DNA from: Gnetum montanum
Lineage: Eukaryota > Streptophyta > Gnetopsida > Gnetales > Gnetaceae
NCBI GenBank assembly: GCA_015680685.1
Contig: MNCI01016091.1
Span: forward strand, 16,152 to 78,151
Direction of reading: 5' to 3'
DNA: 62,000 bases
Shown here: positions 36,376 to 47,112 of the stretch, in pieces
How the letters are laid out: every line of letters starts with the position of its first letter
How positions within the stretch are numbered: the stretch's first letter is position 1
Made by a program: the position numbers and the translations under genes
Notes under the pieces: model-generated
What the model was told of the DNA's origin: nothing
The model's database searches: none
The model's input: the letters and a program-made list of their open reading frames with translations, nothing else

Positions 36376-37120
36376 GGATGTTCAAAGCTTGACAACCTGT
36401 GTGGGACACCCATGGAACCCTTGTCTCATCCCACTATGCAAAACACACACAAGAAACCCTTGTTACACAACATGGGATGCGAAGTGCCCAAAACCCTCCC
36501 AATGCGCTATGCTAAGTGGTACGTGTAAAACCCCGTTCCGTCCCACAACACAAAACGTTACAACATTGCTCCATCCCATGGCATTGAATGCCTAAAAACT
36601 CTTGACAAAACCCTTGCCTAGCACCCTCGGTGCAAGACGCCCTCAAACCCTTTACACCATAAAAAAAATAAAAACAAAACACAAAAGATCCATGGTGCGC
36701 ACTCCCTCCCCAGCCATGATGGCAACCGTGGCATAGTGGTCGCAGCAACAGTGGTAGCGGTAGTGCTCCCTACCCATGGTAAGCCACCCTCCAAACCCCA
36801 AGATCCCAAAGCATAAACGGATGGGAAGTAAAAAGGAATAAGAAATCATGAGTGCAACGTGATGGCTTACTTTGTAGACGGTGCCTCTTGGCGCTCTTCA
36901 ATACATGCCCTAGGAAGACACTGTAGGGTGCACTTGCCTTCATCAACATTAGCAAGGCCAGGGTGTCTACGCTCTCTCCTACGTGCCATCTTCTCATTGT
37001 CAAGCTCTGGCTCTTTTGTTGTCACGCTCTGTGGGTGATACGCTCTACCTTGGCCATGCTAAACTCAAATGACTATTGGCTCTAATGGTGAAAATGATAG
37101 GTTTACCATGCATAAACCCC

Positions 37121-37128
37121 TATTTATA
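37121..37128 (-). promoter_or_regulatory. TATA box of the antisense gene in element O
   Basis: TATAAATA on the minus strand lies in 'ggatataaatagggg', about 130 bp upstream of the candidate ATG at 36989 and oriented away from the flanking RT gene. Confidence 0.5.
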
Positions 37129-37579
37129 TCCTTCAGGGTTAAATGACACATCACCCTTCTAGGACGTCCCATGTCCCATGCATAACACGGAATGTCCCAT
37201 GTCCCATGCAATGCAACACCCAAAGTTAGAAAAAAAATTTTAACTCTTTAAGTTTTTTACACTTAGAAAATTTTTTACATTTTTCTACTTGCCCGATGAA
37301 CATTCAGCTTGGCCCCATGCTTCAAACCTTTCAAGTCTTGCTTAGACTTACACCATATGCATAGTCTATGGTCCACTATGACCTTAGATTGGCGATTTTG
37401 TGACCAATTGAAGCCACAAAAAAGAACATAAAAAATAATAAAATATACATGAATAAATCACTTTAGATACTACATAGTTAATTTTCATAGCATTGTCTTC
37501 CTTATTTTATGCATTTTGCTTCATTAAAACAAGTGTTGCTTGACGTTTTTCTAGTTATCTTGTAGGATCTCTTGGGAAA

Positions 37580-39215
37580 ATGAATGCATACAAGAGTCTT
37601 TATTCGCCTTTAGCCTTGATTAGAACTTATGGCAAACTCATGAGATGCATAAACATAAAACTTTTGAACTTCGAACTACTTCCTTATGACACCAACATAG
37701 CATCCCTAGAGACATCACTAAATTGGCCTGAACATCTAGTCCGAGCTTTAGACTTAGAAGTAGGTGACGTGACTGAGGATCCCCTCATAGAAGTCCCTGT
37801 AACAACATTCAAAGGTGAGGCAAAAACATTAAAACTTAGTTTTTTCTTGGAGCCTCAAATCCAACAAAGCATCTCTAGAGTTCCTAGTGACAATGTCAAG
37901 GCATTTGCATGGTCTTATAAAGACATGTCGGGCTTAGACCCACATATAAGACAACATAACATTATCTTAGATCTGTGCATTAAACTAATTAAACAAAAGG
38001 CTTGTAAAATCAAGCCTAAGATCATGTTAGCCATCCATGATGAGATCACTAAACTTTACCAAGACAATTTCATCCAGGTAATTGACTATGCAAACTAGAT
38101 TTCAAACATTATAGTTGTCCCCAAGAAAAATGGAGGTATATGCATTTGCATAGACTTTTGAGACTTAAACAAGGCAACCATTAAAGATGATTTCTCATTA
38201 CCTAGTATTGACCAACTCATTGATACTACGGCCAGTCATGCCTTGTTGTCCTTCATGGACGGGTTCTTGGGGTACAACCAAATTTGCATCAACCTAAAGC
38301 ACCAACTTACCACTACTTTCATGGCCCCCTAGGGTACATTTTGTTATATAATGATGTCTTTTAGATTAAAGAACGTAGGAGCAACGTATCAATGTGCAAT
38401 GACGTACATCTTTAGTGACTATCTACTAGAATTGCTCAATGACTACGTTGATGACATAGTGGTTAAGTCCAAGATGGCTCATGACCACGTGAATGACTTG
38501 GATCGTGTCCTCAAACGTTGCCATAGACATGACCTTCGGCTTAATCCCAAAAAGTGTGTTTTTGGAGTTAAAACTGGTCGCATGTTAGGTTTTGTGGTAT
38601 CAAAAATAGGAATACGCATAGACCCCAACAAGGTCAAGGCTATCACTAACTTGGCACCACCAGTAAACCTTAAGGAGCTACATGGATTACAAGGTAGGAT
38701 ACAATTCATACGTAGGTTTATCGCAAATTTGACTGATAAGTTACAACTAATGCAACATCTGCTCAAAAAAGGGATCAACTTTGAGTGGACAACTTAATGC
38801 CAAGAGGCATTTGACAACCTGAAAAAGGAGCTGGCTCAACTTCCAACAGTTTATCCTCCACAAAGAGATAAACTTTTCTACATCTACCTTGCAACCTCAA
38901 ATACATCCATTGCTTCCCTACTTTGTCAAAAGCGAGACAATGCTTCTGAGGTTCCTGTTTACTACCTAAGCCATGCATTAGTAGCACACGAAGCAAAGTA
39001 TAACGATGTGGAGAAAACTTATCTCGCTTTAGTCTTTGCGCTTAAAAATGAAGACACTACCTTTTTAGCAGTCAAGTTAATGTCATCTACAAGAGCAAAT
39101 GTACTTAGGGTTATTACAACAAACATATATGAAAGTAGTAGAATAGCAAGATGGAAGGCAATAACCGCAAAGTTTGACCTGCATTACATAGCGCAGGTGT
39201 CCATAAAAGGTTAAG
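37580..39215 (+). pseudogene. Reverse transcriptase and first RNase H of element O
   Basis: RT motifs in order: 'NIIVVPKKNGG', 'LPSIDQLIDTTA', 'LLSFMDGFLGYNQI' and an intact catalytic box YVDD (38444-38455). The thumb/connection follows ('LDRVLKRCHRHDLRLNPKKC'; 'GLQGRIQFIRRFIANLTDK'), then RNase H ('VPVYYLSHALVAHEAKYNDV'). Breaks include a TAG at 38096-38098, a TGA at 38159-38161 and a TAG at 38330-38332, each at a site explicable by C-to-T or G-to-A change. The domains would copy the RNA into DNA and remove the RNA strand. Confidence 0.82.
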
Positions 39216-39269
39216 CAATAGCCGCACAACTCACGGCTTCACCCATAAACAATCAAGAAACGATAGATC

Positions 39270-39705
39270 TAGAATTTCTAGATGAGCATGTCAATAGTAT
39301 AAGCCAGGTACCTACAAATTTCAAGGTCATTTTACACTTTGATGATGCTTCAACTAGACAAGATGGCAGTGCCCCTGCTGTTATCACATTCCCCTCCGCA
39401 GAGATCCAACCTCTCGCATACCATTTTGCATTTCTTTGTATGAACAACATGGCGGAGTACGAAGGTCTTCTTAGAGGCATCTTAGCAACTCAAGAGCTAG
39501 GAATTCAAAACATAGCAATCCGAGGTGATTCGTAGCTAGTTATTAACCAAGTCACAGACATGCATGCTTGTAAAGCACAACACCTACAACCTTACTATGA
39601 TTTGGCAAAACACTTGCTTAAATAATTTGTAAGCATAGATGTCCAACATATCCCCCGCAATGAAAATGCCATAGCTAATGCACTAGCTACTTTAGCCTAA
39701 AGCAT
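39270..39705 (+). pseudogene. Second (archaeal-type) RNase H of element O
   Basis: After the first RNase H and a linker lies a second RNase H fold: 'VILHFDDASTRQDGSAPAV' (first Asp region), 'MNNMAEYEGLLRGILATQEL' (Glu) and 'AIRGDS' (Asp), ending 'HIPRNENAIANALATLA'. A stop follows GDS (39533-39535) and another lies near 39622. An additional RNase H domain of this type is a hallmark of the Tat lineage, so this domain carries the classification of the element. Confidence 0.75.
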
Positions 39706-39959
39706 ATCAGCAAACATGTTCTCTACTTTGCCTGCTTCAATAGTGGATTGCACTAAACCTATAATTCATGCAACAAGCATTGCATCCATAAGTACAGCTC
39801 TCACCCAAGAGTGATATGATGACATCAAGGCATACCTCCAATAGGGAGAGCCCCCACAAAAATTAACATCTGCTCAAAAGGACATCGTGCAAAAATGATC
39901 ATAGCAGTACATCCCCATAGGTGACAATACCTTATGTTGTAGATCCTATGATGGGATAC

Positions 39960-41053
39960 TGTTAACTTGTGTTAGCAGTAGTGAAGCACAAAAGCTCATT
40001 AACCAAGTTCTTAAGAGACTATGTGGGGTTCATTTAGCTCCTAGGGCAATGGTAGCAACAATTAGACATCTAGGCCATTACTAGCCTTACATGGAGCACA
40101 ATTGCGTATCCAAGGTCAAGACATGTGACATGTGTCAACAGCATGGGAACCTAATGCATGTGTCACCTACTGAACTACATACTACGCAAATCACATGGTC
40201 ATTTCAATGTTGGGGGTTGGACATCATAGGACCTATAACACCTAAATCTTCCGCAGGACACAGCTTCATCATTACTGCAATTGAGTATTTCACAAAGTGG
40301 GTTGAAGCTATTCCCCTTGGGAAGACAACATCTTAGCAAGTTTGTAAATTCATCCTTGACAACATAGTGACCCGATTTGGTCTCCCTATGACTATAGTCA
40401 CAAACAACAGGCCACAATTTAGTAGTGTAGAAACCAAAGCCTTTTGTGAAAACCTTGGCATCAAACACTCTTTTTCGTCACCATTCTACCCTTAAGCGAA
40501 TGGTCAAGCGGAGGCTACAAACAAGGTCATTGTCAACCTCCTGAAGAGGATGCTTAACAATAGCAAGCAACGATGGCACAAACAATTAGTCTATGCACTA
40601 TGGGCCTACCACACGACATGTAGAACCACGATAGGTAAAATACCATATAGTCTTGTGTACAAATCTGAAGCAGTGTTGCCTCTTGAATTGCATGTCCCGT
40701 TGCTCTGCATGATCCTCTCAAACTTCATATATGAGGTTTAGAACAATGAGTTGAGAATCATTGACCTCGACTCTATAGAAGAGGAGCGCATCCAAATGCT
40801 TAATCGCATTGAGTGATACCAAGAGAAGCAATGGCAAAAGCATCGTCACAATCAGCATCAACGCCCAATCAAGAAAGGGGACCTAGTCCTCAAGGTTGTT
40901 CGTGAGCCCGTAGACAAATTCTCAGCCAAATGGAAAGGACCTTTCTTGGTCATTAAAGCATACGACAATGGAGCCTTCAAGCTCACTGATCTAGATGACA
41001 ATGAGTTTGTCAATCCTGTTAACCACTCGTACCTAAAGCCATACTACACTTGA
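39960..41053 (+). pseudogene. Integrase of element O
   Basis: The zinc-binding N terminus includes 'HLGHY' and 'CDMCQQHGN'. The core has 'WGLDIIGPITPKSSAGHSFI' (first Asp), 'VTNNRPQF' (where the second Asp is replaced by Asn) and 'ANGQAEATNKVIVNLLKRM' (Glu). The C-terminal segment ends at TGA 41051-41053 after 'VNHSYLKPYYT', without a chromodomain. In-frame stops include TAG at 40082-40084 and TAA at 40493-40495. Confidence 0.8.
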
Positions 41054-41079
41054 CATGCAGTATTGCATCAATGATAAAA

Positions 41080-41350
41080 GCAAGTAGACATCTACTATGA
41101 CGTTATGCTGGCACAAACATCCACTATGACATTAAAGTAGCACATAATGTCCTTGGGCTATGACATTAAACTGGCACCCATAGCATGGTCCACTATGACC
41201 TTAAACTGGCCATCCACCGTCCGCTACAACATTAAATTAGCACAGCAGTCTACTGGGACCTTAAATTAGCACATCATGATCTGCCTGGACCTTAAACTGG
41301 GACCAAGATCTGTTGGGACCTTAAACTGGCACAGCTGACAGTCTACTAAG
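41080..41350 (+). repeat. Minisatellite behind the integrase of element O
   Basis: About seven degenerate units of roughly 35-45 bp occur, each with a core like 'gaccttaaactggcac' preceded by 'tctactggg' or 'ccactatga'. Tandem repeats between pol and the 3' LTR are common in Tat-type elements. Confidence 0.75.
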
Positions 41351-42480
41351 ATCTAAAACTAGGTTCACGATTTAGCACCTACAGTCCAACATACATGGCT
41401 CTATGAACAAGCGAGCAAGAATACTTCCAATCTTCCACTGCTTGCCCATACCTCTCTGGTAAGATGGGATGGGATGTTGTAGTTCAAGAATGAAGTTCAC
41501 GTCATTAAGAAAAAATCCTCTGGGACATTTGCAACGTCACCATCCTTGGCATCTTGTTGATCTTTCGGAGATGCCGATTGGCATCTTGTTGACCTTCCAG
41601 AGATACCGTCACCACTGCCAATCATTCTAGTTATAGATCTCGTCGTCAACACCACTCGCTGGAGTCCCAGTAATACTGTGGCCTAGCCACAACACTGCCA
41701 TGCTTCAACCCCCACTATTGCATGAGTCTAGAAGAGCATTCAATGGCTTGGCTTCTTGCCCTGTGACTAAGTTTCCTAGCTCCTGCCTTTGGTGAGAACT
41801 CCTAAGCACTTGTATCACCATTACTCCTAGCCACTTGCATGCTCAATTCTAGTATGTCTACTAGAGCTTTCCAGAATGCCACCACTGATGCCTGCACTAG
41901 CCTTCCTGCTTTGGACATCGCATGCAATTGACACAGCACTCATAGCCCTCGCAATGTCCCTGGCAAGTAGGACTTCGCCTTCATCTTACATGGTGGTTGT
42001 TTTCTCTTGTTTTTTTTATGTTGTGTTTGCAAAACAAAGCCTGGGTGATGCTGTTCAAGAATGCGTTTCATTGCAATGGCAAGGTACCGCACTGTTCTGA
42101 TGTGTTCGCTTCAACTCGCCTAGCTACTTAAGAGTGCACATCCCTACTATCCCCTCAACCAACCTAACCTCAACCGTTTGATCTTGCAATCTTTTGCATC
42201 CCATGCAAGCTTCCCTAATGTACATGTAACCTTTCCCACAGTCAGCTGTTGAACGCATGATAAACATAATGCAACTCGTCCCATAGGGAGCCTTTGTGGG
42301 CTGGTCAAAGCCCCAAACGGATGTAACACAACTCATTCCGAGGAAGGAACACCTATCCTACAGATGCAACGCGGTTTCCTCTAAGAAAATATGGCGCACA
42401 GTTCACCTAGCAAAAAAAGAAAGACAGTAAGGTAAAAATGGGGGGAAAGAAAATGGGACAAGTCAAGTGCCCAAGAAAAA
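41351..42480 (+). other. Untranslated 3' region of element O
   Basis: No coding region was recognised. A purine-rich stretch ('ggtaaaaatggggggaaaga', about 42431-42450) lies shortly before the estimated LTR start and could be the polypurine tract. Confidence 0.45.
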
Positions 42481-44519
42481 TGGCACAATTACTGTTTTGC
42501 AATCAATCTGGCCTTGGATTGACTATCTCATAAGCACTCCCAAAACTATTCCCTATCACTCCTCATTTCTTCGACACTCTCAAGCATAGCAAAGAATCAT
42601 TCAAGCAGGCACTTATGAATGGTGTTGGTGTCATGTTCATTGTGGTGCTTTGCATTTTTTCTCGACATCTCTCAGGCCAGTCCTCTAGATGTCAACAAAG
42701 AGGGGCCAATCAAACGCCACTAATTTCAGGCTCCTGCAGTTCAATGGTAGATTTGTCTAAGTGTCAAAACTTAGGCAAAATTTTTCTAAGTCTGGTGTCA
42801 CGCTCTATAGCATAGACAGCGTAGCACATTGGAAGTTCTATGTTTGCAAAATTTTTCTAAGTCTACCTACTATTCTCTCCAACACAGCTAGTGTAGCACA
42901 TGCTTCCAAGGCCAATTTACACAAATGTCAAGCCAAAAGTGGTCAAGGTCTACTTGGGATGGACCAAACAGTTTGGCAAATTTTCTACCTCCCAGATTAT
43001 CAAGCTTGCTATGCTCACTAGCTTGCCCAGCTTGACACATGTCCCGGTCACCAATCCACCCAAGTACCAAGCTAAGAGTTATCAAAGGTGCTCAGCATGG
43101 AAAAAATAATTTGGCAAATTTTCTATCTTTTGACCCTACCACGCTCTGCTATGCTGCACATTGTAGCCAATGTGACAGAGGTTTCAAGGCCCAAATTTTT
43201 CTAAGTGTTGAATACGAAATCCATCAAGCAATCTAGACATGGAAGATGCATTTGGCAATTTTCTGACTTCCTAGGGTACCTGTTCTGCTGCACCCTAGAG
43301 TGTGGTCAACGTGCCATGAAGAAACATTGCAAATTTTGGTAAAATTCATCAAAGTATTGGTGCTACACTCTACTACGCTACGTAGCATAGACAACATGAC
43401 AAGCCAAAATCTGCAAAAAATTTCTAAGTGTTCATGCTACGCTCTATCACGCTGTGCAACGTAGACAGCATGACACTTGGGAAATGCCTCTGAATGCCTT
43501 CAAAAGCTCCCAAAACTTGGCATCGACCTTCATTTCAACTCCAATGTCCTTTTGATGGCCAAGATTAATAGTTTTCTTTGCTTTTACATCCTCTATTAAT
43601 CTCCAAAATTGTTCCTATGCTTGACCCTACTCGGAGGAGGGGGAAGATGCAATCCCAGAGCATAGGCCCCAAGTTGCATTTGTTTTGGCATTGTTTGTAG
43701 GTACCTGGCGGTCCCTCAAACTCCAATATATGTAGTCCAAGTGGTGTGGTCATAGTTTGGCAGATTCTCAATTCCCATTCCTATCCTGCAAAGCATTACA
43801 CTTTGAGCATAACACTCAGAGCTTGACACTTTGAGCGTAACAAGTTAGTGTGACTTGTTCGCACCCATGCTACGTGGGACCTAGGCCACGTGGCATTCAA
43901 TCCACATCTCATGTTAACCTTGGCCTTATAAATACCCTGATAATCAGCATTTTAGGGATTGATTAGCAAATCATTCTAAGCATCAAGCATTAGAGCACTA
44001 TTAGCATCTTCATCACTCCCGCACTTGAGCACCAATTGACACTTGGCCCAACATGATGACTATAAGCCCAATAGGTCTAGCCTCCTTTGCAACTACCAGC
44101 ACCGCAACCGCAACATCCTAGAGACTGTGACCACACTACCACGCTACTTCGATGTGCCTATCTGACACTGCATACCAATTTCACACACTGTTTAATCAAG
44201 AGTCACATTCCCTAGTCTTGGGGTTGGTGCGTTTCTTCACTTAAACTCTCATTTCATTTTCCTTCAACATTTGTTTCAAATTTTAGCATAATTTCTTGTG
44301 TTTCCTACTACTAATACCTATTTTGCTTATTCACGATACTATTTTTAGGCTTTTGCAAACTATTACTGTTACACCATGTAAGTCCCTATCTGATCGACTA
44401 GACCGTTCAGGGCATCCCGTTTCTGTTTTCTCCAGCACAACCCTCCCATAGACTTGGGGTTAGGCTATATGCCCGATGGCCTCTTGATGTTCTAGCCACC
44501 AATGTTTTTAGACATCACA
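42481..44519 (+). repeat. 3' LTR of element O (left edge estimated)
   Basis: The right end (44376-44519) aligns with the last part of the solo LTR at 26525-26670, including 'aagtccctatctgatcgac', 'ccgttcagggca' and 'gttttctccagcac'. The TATA box is at 43927-43934. U3 carries repeated inverted-repeat modules ('acgctacgtagcatagacaa') alternating with 'caaaatttttctaagt' at about 42770-43470. The left edge at 42481 (TGGCACAATT) is a weak match to the solo LTR start and is uncertain. The right flank reads acctc. Confidence 0.65.
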
Positions 44520-44529
44520 ACCTCATCTC

Positions 44530-46075
44530 TAGTTAACTCATCCTCACTATCACAAAGTCAAACCCCCCCCCCCCTTTTGTAGATAGAAGGGTCCCTGTTG
44601 TATTCCTCTGCACTTTCTTGCTTTCTCAATTCTCCCTCCTCCCTGGCTACCTACTTAATTAACTTTTGGATCCAACGGATGCTTAACTCTGTCAATCTCC
44701 CTTGGGCATAGACACCAAGGGTTTCCCTTGTTTCAAACTGCAACCTATCTATGATATGGTGGAGTTGATCAAGCTAAGAGTATCTATGGTTGAGACACTT
44801 ATGCAACAAAGAGTAGTATCGGTCAATAGCAACATCCAAGGGCTCATGGTTTTCTTGCTTCCACCCTTGGATCTATTTCCTTAGATTGGATACTTCGGAG
44901 TAAGTTTGATATTTGTCATTAAATAATTCTAACATCGTACTCCACCGTCAAATTGATTTTGGCTCCAAGGACTGGTACGAATTTTCTGCTTCCTTAATGA
45001 GTATCCTTGGAAATAATTTCAACTTCTACTAGACATTCTCAATATTCTCAAAGGCACATTCATCCTAGAAGGCTTGGAGATGATTTTGTGGATCAGCATC
45101 ATAGCCTCCCTCAAACCGAGGGATGTTGTTTATGTCCAACCTCTTTATTCTACTATCCTTTACATGCCTTGTTAGAATCCTCATGGCCTCTGCAATGTTT
45201 TACATGCTCTGAGTGGTAAGTAGAGGTTCAGCAATGCCATGGTGGTGGTGCCTATGATGTTCTCTACTAACCCTTCTTTCATGGCGGTGGGTCTCTCTAG
45301 ATTGTCCACACCTTCAATTGCAATTGTCTCGATGGTCCCTTCTATTATTTTGGTTTCATCGATCACCTCCATCATGGTCATGCCCTCTACGGCCACGATC
45401 TGAGCTAGATGAAGAAGAAGATGATGATGAAGGGAAACAAGAAGGAGAACTTTCATCATGCGATGATTGCGATTGTCCCTTTCTTAGATGATTGCAACCA
45501 TAATCGCAATCACAACCTCTATTGGTCCCCTTATCATGACTTTCTCTTCAAGATCCTTTTTTGTTATTGGATCCGTTTTGACTAGAACCTAGATTATGAA
45601 TTGTGGATTGCACGTTCTAGTTGAGGGACCCTTGACCAAAGTCAAAGAGAGGAGTATCACCAAAGGAAAATCCCCTAGAGAAGTGTTCGCCTCCATCCAA
45701 TGGGCCAAGTAGAGGTGGAAAAGTGTTTGATCCCTTGCCCTTCACAAGCACGTGTTGGTGCTCTAGCTGACGATCCCTTAACCTTTGTGCTTCAATGGGA
45801 TGATAATCCCTTGAATCGGGATCTCGGATCTCGTACTTCCTATGAAGATGTTGAAGTCCATGTCATGCAAGCATTAACTGGAGCATAACTGGAACAGATT
45901 GATCTGATGGCAACACAATGTTGTCTTTCATGTCGCACCACCACAGCATTTCATCTTGATGTAAGATGAAGGTGAAGTCTGGTACATACTCATCAGGATG
46001 AGCATATACCACCTGATATTGTTGAGGCACCTGGTCTGCCCTAAGTGGAGATAGACTCCTGTGAGAAGAAGACAT
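44530..46075 (-). pseudogene. Gag of element A
   Basis: On the minus strand it starts MSSSHRSLSP at 46075 and has the family signature 'DEYVPDFTFILHQDE'. An acidic/Ser-rich linker follows (about 45500-45360), then the gag core (about 45080-44700). The region aligns in order with the gag of element B (51060-52570); 'agggtccctgttgtattcct' here matches near 51149 there. Stops and frameshifts occur throughout. Confidence 0.6.
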
Positions 46076-46223
46076 TTTATGTTAATGAATCTATAGGTAG
46101 TGTGTGGTTAAAATTTAATTCAGTTGTAATAATAATTTTTGGTTTTGTAAAATTTGACTCATAGGATTTGAACAAAGAGGTTACTAAGTTTCACTAAGTT
46201 TAGATAGTGCATATAAAACTAAA

Positions 46224-46242
46224 GTCCCTGGCAATGGCACCA
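46224..46242 (-). other. Primer-binding site of element A (tRNA-Asp type)
   Basis: TGGTGCCATTGCCAGGGAC on the minus strand follows the 5' LTR after one base. It is close to the tRNA-Asp complement TGGCGCCGTTGCC. Confidence 0.75.
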
Positions 46243-46243
46243 A

Positions 46244-47112
46244 TGGTGAGCAACGAGGTACCCCTACTCCCAACCATACGAATCATAGGCATTGACATGC
46301 AATCTGGTCAAATTCTGCAAACTTTAATTACCAAGTATGCTAGAGCTAAACGATGAGTTCCTATTGTCCATTCGTTGTCTTTCCAGTCTCACTTGTGAAA
46401 TGCAAATGTATGGTTAAATGTGATTGAGGCATAAGATTTTTATTATTTTGTGTTTTATCAATTGGCTCCCCTGAAACAAGAATAAAAGTGAGAGTAATTA
46501 AGTGATAAGTAATCTATTGTCTAATCTAACCTAACATAAGTAACTATCTCCACTTCCCAGGCACATCCTAAACTTCATGTAAGCATTGTTGGGTTGTCAA
46601 ACGCTAATCGTTTCTGAGCTACCAAGTGTCACACATATGTTCAAAGGGGTCATGCTTGTGTACTTTAATTAGTTGCTTAATTAATCAAAATTAATTACTG
46701 AATGAATAACATTAATATAAACTGCATGAAATCATGATATGTGAATGCATAAAGAAAGAAAGTCTCAAGTACTACAAGGATGAATCAAAGAGCTCATCTT
46801 TATTACCAACACAATGGTGTGTTTAGGTACATCAATGCTTGAATAAAGATCCAATTACACTTAAACCTCCTATTGTGGGCACTTGGAAAATATTCTAACT
46901 CTCAAATGAACAAACTACAAGAGTTTCGCTACTTGACTTCAAAAACTACTCCTGAATTGTGTGCCTAGGGGTTGTATTTATAGGCCTAGGAGTATCCAAC
47001 GATATCACATGCTCAATATTGCATCTTGGGCCACGATATTGCGTATTCAATATCATGTACCCGATATCATGATTGCTCCGATATCGAAGCTTATGAAAAA
47101 CACGATTCATCA
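46244..47112 (-). repeat. 5' LTR of element A (869 bp)
   Basis: On the minus strand it begins TGATGAATCG and ends GCTCACCA. The TATA box (46975-46982) is only about 130 bp from the start. The short U3 holds several GATATC and AATATT-type palindromes, as in element I. Confidence 0.85.

Larger units (their letters stand above)
32421..36989 (-). pseudogene. Antisense, multi-exon gene relic inside element O
   Basis: On the minus strand, a TATA box lies about 130 bp upstream of an ATG (36987-36989) that opens 'MARRRERRHP'. This first exon (36871-36989) ends at a consensus donor 'gtaagc'. Downstream, after an acceptor near 35835, come 'MIELVGILCYMSDPVPNVPP', 'FMSDKPTEGEGAESL', 'NYPTKYFKSYVKCQDLGWLD', 'LFGVPFEGLPVGEKTNKE' and 'KDIPMKEVKLLVAQHLYLIF'. 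An acidic segment ('EEEEAPTVEEEPFAED') and a coiled-coil-like C-terminal part follow, ending at a stop near 32421. A candidate 65-bp intron is 33832-33896, and other GTAAGT donors lie near 35030. The first splice as modelled is out of phase and stops are present. It resembles plant-transposon-protein (Transposase_32-like) accessory ORFs; function unknown. Confidence 0.45.
17085..44519 (+). mobile_element. Element O: Tat-type Ty3/gypsy retrotransposon, 5' LTR missing, interrupted
   Basis: Order on the plus strand: gag, insertion of element I, rest of gag and protease, an unusual 5.8-kb segment with an antisense gene, RT, RNase H, a second RNase H, integrase, a minisatellite, 3' LTR. The second RNase H domain and the absence of a chromodomain place it in the Tat lineage. 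The right end is defined by homology to the solo LTR at 25083-26670. It abuts the gag of element A, so O inserted into A. No 5' LTR was found: the left edge joins an unrelated LTR fragment at 17084. All frames carry stops. Confidence 0.75.
44520..47112 (-). mobile_element. Element A: Athila-like element, 5' LTR and gag only
   Basis: On the minus strand: 5' LTR (47112 to 46244), primer site, gag, then cut by the 3' LTR of element O at 44520. The LTR start (TGATGAATCG) directly interrupts the integrase of element B, so A inserted in B. Pol and the 3' LTR of A are not in the window. Confidence 0.75.

Noticed and set aside
41053-42480. Chromodomain or extra ORF after the integrase of element O
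   Set aside because: The polyprotein frame ends at 41053 after the integrase C-terminal segment; what follows is minisatellite and frames without recognisable content.
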